The translations under genes were made by a program, and so were the position numbers. The notes below the pieces were generated by a model. That model had not been told where the DNA came from. It did not search any database and saw only the letters and a program-made list of their open reading frames with translations. From Flavobacteriales bacterium (lineage in GTDB: Bacteria; Bacteroidota; Bacteroidia; Flavobacteriales_D; Sanyastnellaceae), in NCBI GenBank assembly GCA_015660615.1, contig DQKQ01000182.1:1-8905 (forward strand): DNA of 8,905 nt. The letters run 5' to 3'. Shown one piece after another: positions 1 to 5,951 of the stretch (positions are counted from its first letter, which is position 1; every line of letters starts with the position of its first letter).

Positions 1-31
1 TATTTTTAACCTCGCTTTATAAGGAGGCATT

Positions 32-481
32 ATGTTTCAGTTAGCACGACACTCCGCGTTTACGCCCCAAGACGTTCAGAAGATGATGGGATTCTCAGTA
101 GGATTCGATTCAGTCTTTGACCGTTTTTTCGATATGGACACTAATCGTGAACAGGGATATCCACCATACAATATACGAAAAGTAAATGATCTTCAATATG
201 TCATTGAGTTAGCCCTTGCTGGTTTCTCAAAGGATGATATTGAGGTGGAACTTACAGATGGCCAATTAGTCATTCGTTCTAAAGATAAAAAAGAAGAGGA
301 AGAAGATTCTGATTCTTTCGTACATAAAGGAATCGCAAGGCGTTCCTTTTCTCGTACCTATACTCTTTCCGATGATGTAGTTGTAAAGGGTGCGGATCTC
401 AAGGATGGTATGCTTATCATCAATCTTGAGAGAGTGATACCTGATGAGAAGAAGCCACGGCTTATTCAAATCGGTACTTAA
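32..481 (+). CDS. Small heat-shock protein, Hsp20/alpha-crystallin family
   Basis: This 149-aa protein has the Hsp20 layout: a short N-terminal arm (residues 1-42), an alpha-crystallin domain (about 43-139) and a C-terminal extension. Signature pieces are the A-x4-G-x-L element at A121/G126/L128, a GIARRSFSR strand at 100-108, and a terminal I-x-I motif (I145-Q-I147) of the type that docks in a neighbouring dimer. Members are ATP-independent holdases that bind unfolding proteins in the cytoplasm. An unusually acidic loop (residues 86-95, KKEEEEDSDS) sits inside the domain, where the dimerisation loop normally lies. The start is supported by a near-perfect AAGGAGG at 21-27, four bases before ATG. 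Hsp20 genes are known from T4-like cyanophages. A role in protecting host or virion proteins during infection is inferred. The family call is firm. Confidence 0.95.
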   Translation: MFQLARHSAFTPQDVQKMMGFSVGFDSVFDRFFDMDTNREQGYPPYNIRKVNDLQYVIELALAGFSKDDIEVELTDGQLVIRSKDKKEEEEDSDSFVHKGIARRSFSRTYTLSDDVVVKGADLKDGMLIINLERVIPDEKKPRLIQIGT

Positions 482-490
482 TTATTACGC

Positions 491-508
491 GGGGGGTAAT
501 TGCCCCCC
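491..508 (+). terminator. GC-rich stem-loop between hsp20 and the next gene
   Basis: Six G (491-496) face six C (503-508) across the loop TAATTG, and the loop itself can partly pair. This is a very strong stem in an AT-rich genome, ten bases after the Hsp20 stop. The bases after it (ACTACTATTT) are only mildly T-rich, so a classic intrinsic terminator is not certain. It could be a partial terminator, an mRNA 3'-end stabiliser for hsp20, or a 5' structure 11 bases upstream of the GGAG ribosome site of the following gene. Confidence 0.45.
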
Positions 509-527
509 ACTACTATTTGGAGTTAAA

Positions 528-1004
528 ATGGCAAAAGAAGAAGAAGTATTTAAGGTTGATACCGAAGAAAATACGGAAGATAAAACAGTAAAAGTAGAGC
601 AAGAGTTTGAGGAACCAGAAAACGAAGATGAGGGTGTAGTCCTTGATACCTCGACTGGTAAGGGGATGGAAAATATGGAAATTCCCGATAGTATGAGGGC
701 ACCAGTATTTGAGGGTGGAAGATCAGTCCGCATCTATATGAATGAAAAGTATGGATTTCCTCATGGTATTCAAATCACTGCAGGTATTGCAAACCACAAG
801 CCACAACTCGTAGGTAAGCCATCTGATGTTCAGAAAATGGAAATTCCAGAAGATGACATTATCATTGAAGTTGGTGCTGATATTGTTTGGAGAGCCTCAG
901 TAGATGGTTTCCCAGATACACAACGTGGCCCAGAATGGGTTACTGAAATCCTAAATAAAGTAGTCGGGACAGAAGATGTTGAAGACGCTGAAGTTATAAA
1001 TTAA
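528..1004 (+). CDS. Acidic phage protein of unknown function
   Basis: I do not recognise this 158-aa protein. The first 40 residues are strongly acidic (17 Asp/Glu) and probably disordered. Residues 60-145 look folded, with alternating hydrophobic strands (RSVRIYMNEKYGFPHGIQIT, IIIEVGADIVW) and a closing helix around 137-147. There is no signal peptide or membrane segment. The start at 528 is chosen because GGAG (519-522) sits five bases before it. A longer in-frame reading from 444 would run through the end of hsp20 and the GC-rich stem-loop and has no ribosome site. The stop overlaps the AAGGA of the next gene, so the two are probably co-translated. The conserved-looking C-terminal part argues for a real gene, but no function can be assigned. 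Confidence 0.8.
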   Translation: MAKEEEVFKVDTEENTEDKTVKVEQEFEEPENEDEGVVLDTSTGKGMENMEIPDSMRAPVFEGGRSVRIYMNEKYGFPHGIQITAGIANHKPQLVGKPSDVQKMEIPEDDIIIEVGADIVWRASVDGFPDTQRGPEWVTEILNKVVGTEDVEDAEVIN

Positions 1005-1012
1005 GGAAAATT

Positions 1013-1321
1013 ATGTTACCTCTTGCAGGATTATTATTTAATGTTGTCGCTGGACTAGTGATTGACAGGGCTCAAAACCTAGCAAAAGACCATGTAGAAA
1101 AAATGATTGATGATGTACTCCCAGATAAAGCTAAAAAAGAACTGGATGAAATTGTCAAAAAAGACCCAACTCATACCTTTACTAGTGCAAGAGAAGCATT
1201 GATAGGTGCAATTGAGGGTAAATTACCAATAAATCTAAAAGATGGAAAAATTTTACCAATAGAAATGACGGTCAAGGTTAGATTTGATCCTAATACACAA
1301 TCACTTGAAATAGTGAAGTAA
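1013..1321 (+). CDS. Small protein with hydrophobic N-terminus, possible lysis accessory
   Basis: This is a 102-aa protein whose first 17 residues (MLPLAGLLFNVVAGLVI) are hydrophobic and followed by charged helical sequence (IDRAQNLAKDHVEKMIDDVL...). The N-terminus resembles the opening of some phage 3-TM holin-like proteins, which often begin with a Pro/Gly-containing hydrophobic stretch followed by IDR. The later membrane segments of that family are absent, so it is not a standard holin. The C-terminal part (about 60-102) looks like small beta strands (ILPIEMTVKVRFDPNTQSLEIV). AAGGA at 1003-1007 lies five bases before the ATG and overlaps the upstream stop region. Its stop runs into the ribosome site of the M15 peptidase, so the two are tightly coupled. 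A membrane-linked partner of the peptidase is inferred from position only. Confidence 0.75.
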   Translation: MLPLAGLLFNVVAGLVIDRAQNLAKDHVEKMIDDVLPDKAKKELDEIVKKDPTHTFTSAREALIGAIEGKLPINLKDGKILPIEMTVKVRFDPNTQSLEIVK

Positions 1322-1328
1322 GGGAAAC

Positions 1329-1793
1329 ATGAGATTATCACAAAACTTTTGGCTGAATGAACTTACAAAGAGTTCAACAGCAGATAGAATGGGAATTGCA
1401 AATGAGCCTGGACTCGAAGAAATTGTGAATCTCACTATACTTACACATCATGTGTTGCAACCAGTTAGAGAAAAGTTTGGAGTTATTGCAGTCAACAGTG
1501 GCTATAGATCCCCAGACCTGAATAGTAAGGTAGGTGGTTCCAAAACAAGTCAACATTGTTTCGGTCAGGCCGCAGATTTTGAACAGATGGGAACTCCAAA
1601 CGCCGAAGTTGCAACTTGGATTAGTAACGAATTAGATTTTGATCAGCTTATTTTAGAGTTTTATACTAAAGGAAAGCCAAACAGCGGATGGGTACATTGT
1701 TCTTTCAAAAAAGATGGTTCAAACCGTCAAAAAATTACGACAGCTTTAAGAATCAAGGGCAAGACTTTATACAAAGAGGGTCTTCTATTTTAA
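1329..1793 (+). CDS. M15-type zinc peptidase (Peptidase_M15_3-like, D-Ala carboxypeptidase/endolysin-like)
   Basis: This 154-aa protein matches the single-domain M15 peptidases found in phages. Zn ligands are visible as H76-x6-D83 (in SQHCFGQAADF) and H123 (in GWVHCSF). The upstream SGYRSPDLNSKVGGS segment (57-71) and the D-x-L-I-x-E element ending at E110 are also characteristic. The family cleaves peptide bonds in or next to peptidoglycan stem peptides, giving cell-wall hydrolysis at lysis or remodelling. There is no signal peptide or SAR segment, so if it acts as an endolysin it would need a holin-type partner. The coupled upstream 102-aa protein is a candidate. AAGGGA at 1320-1325 serves as ribosome site. 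It is the last gene before a 143-base non-coding spacer. The family is confident; the exact bond cut is not known. Confidence 0.9.
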   Translation: MRLSQNFWLNELTKSSTADRMGIANEPGLEEIVNLTILTHHVLQPVREKFGVIAVNSGYRSPDLNSKVGGSKTSQHCFGQAADFEQMGTPNAEVATWISNELDFDQLILEFYTKGKPNSGWVHCSFKKDGSNRQKITTALRIKGKTLYKEGLLF

Positions 1794-1865
1794 TAGGCAT
1801 TTTCCTAAAAATGTACCTTCAATTTTTATTTTTGATTGGTGCCTTTTCGGGTAGAATATTATGGG

Positions 1866-1894
1866 TTGACAAACAGGTTAAATGGTGTTATAAT
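1866..1894 (+). promoter_or_regulatory. Consensus sigma70 promoter with extended -10, upstream of gp43
   Basis: TTGACA (1866-1871) is separated by exactly 17 bases from TATAAT (1889-1894), and the -10 is preceded by TGT, giving the extended TGnTATAAT form. All twelve hexamer bases match the bacterial consensus. The sequence upstream (about 1805-1840) is A/T-rich and could act as an UP element. Transcription should start near 1901, giving a leader of about 36 bases before gp43. A second TTGACAA occurs at 1899-1905 without a matching -10. This fits a strong early promoter read by unmodified host RNA polymerase. Confidence 0.88.
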
Positions 1895-1936
1895 ATATTT
1901 GACAACTTAGAAATTTCCTATCAAAAATACCAATAA

Positions 1937-4396
1937 ATGTTTTATACTAATGTACAACCTCACGGTAATTTTATTGCGTTGAGGGGTGTTGATGGTCATG
2001 GAGTACCTTTCCAAAGAAAGGTTCGCTATGAGCCCACCTTATATGTTCCTTCACAGAAAAATTCAAACTGGAAAACTTTAGACGGTAAAGTGGTTTCTCC
2101 TGTTAAATGGGGCTCTATGAAAGAGTCTAGACAGGCTATGAGAGACTATGGTTCCGATGTCTATGGGGTCGAGCAATTCCAGTATTCATTCATTTCTGAC
2201 CAATATCAGGGCATGATAGATTACGATCTATCTAAGATTAAAATTGCATTCATTGATATTGAGTGTGGCTCAGAGCATGGATTCCCCAATATCAGAGAAG
2301 CTAATGAAGAAGTTCTTGCTATCTCTATAAAATGTAATGGTAAGTTCAATGTTTATGCTTGTGGTAAATATACTCCACCAAGTGGTGTAGAATATATTCA
2401 TTGCAGAGATGAAGTAGAATTACTTGAAAGATTTGTTCTAGATTGGTCTGCCGATTATCCAGATATTGTTACTGGTTGGAATAGTCGTTTTTTTGATATT
2501 CCGTATCTAGTAAACCGCATCGTTAGGATACTTGGTTCAAAGATGGCTGATAAGCTCTCTCCTTGGGGATGGCTTAGAGAGCAAGAAGTGAACCTGATGG
2601 GTGGTAGAAAACAGCAAGTTTATGACATTATTGGAATTTCCAGTATTGACTATATGGATGCGTATGGTAAGTTCACTTATGTGAATAGGGAATCGTATGC
2701 TTTGAACTTCATAGCTTATGTAGAACTTGGAGAAAAGAAATTAGATTATTCAGAATATGCTTCACTCCATGAATTATACAAAACAAATTTTCAGAAGTTT
2801 GTGGACTATAACGTACATGATGTAGTTTTAGTTGAGCGTCTTGAGGAGAAAATGAAAATTCTTGAGATGATAATTTCTCTAGCTTATTTGGCTAAGATTA
2901 ATTATAATGATGTATTCAGTCCAGTAAAGATGTGGGATATGATCATTTACAATCATCTTAGAGAAAAGAATATTGTAATTCCCCAAAAGAAACATGATGA
3001 GAAAACTAGTGCGTATGAGGGTGCTTATGTAAAAACACCACAAGTGGGTAGGCATAAATGGGTAGGTAGTTTCGATTTAAATTCTCTGTATCCACATTTG
3101 ATTATGCAGTACAACATTTCTCCAGAGACTCTGGTTGGAATGCATCCTACTGGTTCAATGGTGGACTCTATGCTTAATCGTGAGACTGATACGGATTTCC
3201 TCAAGGAGAAAAATTTAACTATGACTCCAAATGGTTCATTATACACTCGCGAGAAACAGGGGTTTCTTCCTGCACTAATGGAGCAGATGTATACTGACCG
3301 TGTGAAGTATAAGGACTTATTGATTGCGGAACAGAAAAAAGGTAGTAATGCTGATTCTAATAAATTGGCCCAGTATCATACTCGTCAATTAAATTTGAAG
3401 ATTGCTCTTAACTCAGCTTATGGGGCTCTTGGTAATCAATGGTTCCGATATTATGATGAGAGGAATGCTGAGGCGGTGTCTGTTGCTGGTCAACTTTCTA
3501 TCCGTTGGGCAGAGAATGCAGTCAACAAGTATTTGAACAAATTACTGGAGACTGATGGAAAAGATTATGTCATTGCTTCTGACACCGATTCTCTATACAT
3601 TGCTTTTGATTCACTCGTACAGAAAGTAGGGCTTACTGATACAGATAAAATTATTAAGTTTATGGATACGGTCTGTGAGGGTAAACTCAAAGGTGTAATT
3701 GATAATTGTTATGATGAGATGGCAGAGTATGTTAATGCCTTTCAACAGAAGATGGTAATGACACGCGAGGTATTGGCTGATGTCGGTATCTGGACTGCTA
3801 AGAAACATTATATTCTGAATGTTCATAATTCAGAAGGTGTTCAGTATGATGAACCCAAACTCAAGATAATGGGGATTGAGGCGGTCAAGTCTTCAACTCC
3901 AGAGACAGTTCGCAATGCTTTGAAGAAAGCATTCGTGATTGTAATGAATGGAACAGAAGACGATGTTATAGACTTCATTGATAGTTATCGTGAACAGTTT
4001 AAGGGACTTCCTGCCGAGGATGTAGCATTTCCGCGGTCTGTCAGAGGTCTTAAAAAATATGCAGATTCAGCTTCAATTTATCGAAAGTCTACGCCATTGC
4101 ATGTCAAGGGTTCGTTAATTTATAATATGATGTTACAGAAAAACAAGTTGACGAAAAAATATCTCATGATTCAAGAAGGGGAAAAGATTAAATATACATA
4201 TTTAAAAGAACCTAATCCTACTGGTGATTCTTCTATTGCTATGTTGACTACATTACCTAAAGAATTTAAACTAGATAATTATATTGATTATGATAGGCAA
4301 TTTCAAAAATCATTTCTTGACCCGATGCGGGGCCTACTTGACACTATTGGTTGGGACTACGAAAGAAAATCCACCCTTATGAATTTTTTTACTTAA
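1937..4396 (+). CDS. 43: T4-like family B DNA polymerase gp43
   Basis: This 819-aa replicative polymerase carries both an exonuclease and a polymerase module. Proofreading residues are D107-I-E109 (Exo I), D187 in NSRFFDIPYL (Exo II), and Y291/D295 in YNVHD (Exo III). Polymerase motifs are A: DLNSLYP with D380; B: K488-x3-NSAYG to G496; and C: D549-T-D551-S. The order and spacing match T4/RB69 gp43 (about 900 aa), but the protein is about 80 residues shorter. The last residues (KSTLMNFFT) resemble the hydrophobic tail by which T4-type polymerases bind the sliding clamp gp45. The N-terminus (MFYTNVQPHG...) aligns with the usual family start, so ATG 1937 is kept although no Shine-Dalgarno precedes it (CCTATCAAAAATACCAATAA). 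The gene lies just downstream of the consensus promoter and opens the replication operon. It is uninterrupted: no intein, intron or split is seen. Confidence 0.98.
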   Translation: MFYTNVQPHGNFIALRGVDGHGVPFQRKVRYEPTLYVPSQKNSNWKTLDGKVVSPVKWGSMKESRQAMRDYGSDVYGVEQFQYSFISDQYQGMIDYDLSKIKIAFIDIECGSEHGFPNIREANEEVLAISIKCNGKFNVYACGKYTPPSGVEYIHCRDEVELLERFVLDWSADYPDIVTGWNSRFFDIPYLVNRIVRILGSKMADKLSPWGWLREQEVNLMGGRKQQVYDIIGISSIDYMDAYGKFTYVNRESYALNFIAYVELGEKKLDYSEYASLHELYKTNFQKFVDYNVHDVVLVERLEEKMKILEMIISLAYLAKINYNDVFSPVKMWDMIIYNHLREKNIVIPQKKHDEKTSAYEGAYVKTPQVGRHKWVGSFDLNSLYPHLIMQYNISPETLVGMHPTGSMVDSMLNRETDTDFLKEKNLTMTPNGSLYTREKQGFLPALMEQMYTDRVKYKDLLIAEQKKGSNADSNKLAQYHTRQLNLKIALNSAYGALGNQWFRYYDERNAEAVSVAGQLSIRWAENAVNKYLNKLLETDGKDYVIASDTDSLYIAFDSLVQKVGLTDTDKIIKFMDTVCEGKLKGVIDNCYDEMAEYVNAFQQKMVMTREVLADVGIWTAKKHYILNVHNSEGVQYDEPKLKIMGIEAVKSSTPETVRNALKKAFVIVMNGTEDDVIDFIDSYREQFKGLPAEDVAFPRSVRGLKKYADSASIYRKSTPLHVKGSLIYNMMLQKNKLTKKYLMIQEGEKIKYTYLKEPNPTGDSSIAMLTTLPKEFKLDNYIDYDRQFQKSFLDPMRGLLDTIGWDYERKSTLMNFFT

Positions 4397-4404
4397 AGGT
4401 ATAA

Positions 4405-4581
4405 ATGGACGGTCAGGAAATTGACTATGGAGGATGGTTTTTAGAAGATTTAAATACTCATTATGATGAGCTAATAAGGGGCAGAGAACGGTCAGAATCT
4501 TATAGTGATAGAGTACAGCTCAATCATTTAGTAGTAAGAGTAATGACTGAAATACAAAAAAGGAATAATGAATATGAGTGA
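4405..4581 (+). CDS. Small 58-aa protein between gp43 and UvsX
   Basis: This short ORF reads MDGQEIDYGGWFLEDLNTHY... and ends in RNNEYE. It has a very good ribosome site, AAAGG at 4395-4399, five bases before ATG and overlapping the gp43 stop. Its end overlaps the start of uvsX by 8-14 bases depending on the start used there, which is typical of translational coupling. The product is charged, predicted helical (about residues 10-56) and soluble, with no known motif. Related T4-like marine phages, as I recall, also have a small unknown gene at this point. A role with the polymerase or recombinase is inferred only from position. The coding call rests on the ribosome site, exact fit of the gap and amphipathic composition. 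Confidence 0.75.
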   Translation: MDGQEIDYGGWFLEDLNTHYDELIRGRERSESYSDRVQLNHLVVRVMTEIQKRNNEYE

Positions 4582-5629
4582 TTTTTTAGATGAATTGATA
4601 TCTGCAACTGGTAATGAATATGCATCTAAGGTTGTAGATGGAATGTTAGGAAATGTAGATGAATATATTGATACGGGAAGTTATATACTTAATGCACTTA
4701 TTTCTGGAAGCCTGTACAAGGGGTTGCCGACAAATAAGATTACTGCTTTTGCTGGGGAATCGGCAACTGGAAAGTCTTTCTTTATATTGGGGTTGTGCAG
4801 ACAGTTTCTTGCAGATAATCCTAGCGGCGGTGTTCTTTACTTTGAGTCAGAATCTGCTCTTACTCCACAGATGATTGAGGAGCGTGGCATTGACCCTAAC
4901 CGATTTGTTCAACTTCCAGTAGCAACTATTCAGGAGTTTGCAAATCAAGCCTCCAGAGTAGTTGACACTCATATAGAAAAGGGTGACAAACCATTATTGC
5001 TTTGTCTCGATAGTCTGGGAATGTTATCTACAGCTAAAGAAGTGGGTGATGTATCTGCGGGTGCGGACAAGGTAGATATGACGAAGGCACGAATCGTAAA
5101 GGGTGCGTTCAGAGTTCTTACGTTGAAACTTGCTAAGGCTGGTATTCCTTTACTAGTCACCAATCACACCTATAAGCAGGTTGGAACCATGTTTCCACAA
5201 AGTGTAATGGGCGGTGGTTCTGGGCTCCAGTATGCTGCATCTAACATCGTGTTTCTCTCCAAGAGGAAAGAAAAGGATGGAACTGATGTGATCGGAAATA
5301 TCATTCATTGTAAAAATTACAAGTCGCGACTTACCAAAGAAAACAAACAAGTTGATGTTCTTTTGACTTATGATGAGGGGCTTAGTAGATATCATGGATT
5401 GCTTGACTTAGCTGAAAAATATGGTATACTTAAGAAAGTATCAACTCGTTATGAATTGCCAGATGGTACAAAAATATTTGGTACAAAAATAATGAAGGAA
5501 CCAGAAAAATATTTTACAGATGATGTTATGGATGCCTTGGAAGTAGCTGCTAATAAAGAATTTACTTATGGAAGGGGAAATGATGCCGAACTTAGCACCA
5601 GTAATTCCGAAGAGCAGACTGAAGGATAA
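4574..5629 (+). CDS. uvsX: UvsX, RecA-like strand-exchange recombinase
   Basis: This 351-aa RecA/RAD51 superfamily ATPase is slightly shorter than T4 UvsX (about 390 aa). Walker A is GESATGKS at residues 61-68 (K67). Walker B ends in LLLCLD with D146. The DNA-binding loop region MFPQSVMGGGSGLQYAAS, starting near residue 204, and the following FLSKRKEKDG closely follow the T4 UvsX pattern. The C-terminus is acidic and flexible (NDAELSTSNSEEQTEG), as in T4, where such a tail modulates filament and partner contacts. UvsX coats ssDNA, pairs it with homologous duplex and drives recombination-dependent replication and repair. ATG 4574 is preferred because AGGA (4561-4564) lies nine bases away and the protein then begins MSD like T4 UvsX. 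ATG 4568 in the same frame is also possible. The end overlaps the next gene by 47 bases. Confidence 0.96.
   Translation: MSDFLDELISATGNEYASKVVDGMLGNVDEYIDTGSYILNALISGSLYKGLPTNKITAFAGESATGKSFFILGLCRQFLADNPSGGVLYFESESALTPQMIEERGIDPNRFVQLPVATIQEFANQASRVVDTHIEKGDKPLLLCLDSLGMLSTAKEVGDVSAGADKVDMTKARIVKGAFRVLTLKLAKAGIPLLVTNHTYKQVGTMFPQSVMGGGSGLQYAASNIVFLSKRKEKDGTDVIGNIIHCKNYKSRLTKENKQVDVLLTYDEGLSRYHGLLDLAEKYGILKKVSTRYELPDGTKIFGTKIMKEPEKYFTDDVMDALEVAANKEFTYGRGNDAELSTSNSEEQTEG
5403..5430 (+). promoter_or_regulatory. Possible internal sigma70-like promoter inside uvsX
   Basis: TTGACT (5403-5408) and TATACT (5425-5430) are 16 bases apart, and the -10 is preceded by TGG, giving an extended -10. Each hexamer has one mismatch to consensus. 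It lies about 150 bases before the 122-aa ORF and could add transcripts for that gene, the helicase and the downstream cargo genes. Because it is inside coding sequence of an AT-rich genome, chance is a serious alternative. Confidence 0.35.
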
Positions 5630-5951
5630 CTGGTTTCGGGTAGTTCCGAATCCAATTGATACTGATGATAACGATCTCTGTATTCAAATCATAGAAGGGC
5701 CCTTTGCAAATGTTATATTAAAGTATAAAAATTTTCAAACTTACCGGAAATTGAATGAAGATGGCTCACTTAATTGTGACTATGAATATGATTTTATGAT
5801 GGTGCCAGGCGATATTGGTGAGAGAGACATTACTGATGAGCAGGGAGAAGAATTTGAAAAGAAAATTGGTGAAGCAATAATTGAACTATTATGGAAATCA
5901 GCAGAAAATGAGAACAGAAACAGCGATACTGAAGAACTTACTACAGAATGA
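5583..5951 (+). CDS. Conserved-looking 122-aa protein between UvsX and gp41, unknown function
   Basis: This soluble 122-aa protein begins MPNLAPVIPKSRLKDNWFRV. It contains a predicted beta-rich first half (NWFRVVPNP, LCIQIIEGPFANVILKYKNF, YEYDFMMV) and an acidic helical C-terminus (EQGEEFEKKIGEAIIELLW, then an acidic tail). It does not read as gp59 (helicase loader), gp32 or UvsY, so no name is given. ATG 5583 is favoured because the AAGG at 5572-5575 lies seven bases upstream. ATG 5568 and ATG 5580 in the same frame are alternatives. It overlaps uvsX by 47 bases and gp41 by 44 bases, so its translation is locked to both. Sandwiched between recombinase and helicase, a replication-accessory role is plausible but purely inferred from position. 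Confidence 0.82.
   Translation: MPNLAPVIPKSRLKDNWFRVVPNPIDTDDNDLCIQIIEGPFANVILKYKNFQTYRKLNEDGSLNCDYEYDFMMVPGDIGERDITDEQGEEFEKKIGEAIIELLWKSAENENRNSDTEELTTE

Noticed and set aside
444..527. Longer N-terminus for the gene at 528, starting within hsp20
   Set aside because: It would translate through the GC stem-loop, has no ribosome site, and the ATG at 528 has a clear GGAG at proper spacing.
1794..1840. Possible terminator after the M15 peptidase (TAGG/CCTA stem followed later by T-rich sequence)
   Set aside because: The stem is only four pairs and the T-rich part is over 15 bases away, so it does not meet terminator form.
1688..1936. Open reading frame overlapping the M15 peptidase and the promoter spacer
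   Set aside because: It is out of frame with the peptidase, has no ribosome site, and its translation crosses the consensus promoter; it is a chance frame.
4400..4407. TATAAATG, one base off the late promoter octamer
   Set aside because: It overlaps the start codon of the 58-aa gene, and uvsX downstream is expected early; the match is best explained by the coding and ribosome-site sequence.
5398..5406. ATTGCTTGA, similar to a T4 MotA box
   Set aside because: It has a mismatch in the core, lies in coding sequence, and MotA is not known to me in marine T4-like phages; the sigma70 reading of the same place is simpler.
5695..5704. Palindrome AAGGGCCCTT
   Set aside because: It is a lone ten-base palindrome inside coding sequence with no T-run or repeat partner.
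5881..5907. TTG start for the helicase nine codons upstream
   Set aside because: The added residues are atypical for gp41, and ATG 5908 gives the usual N-terminus.
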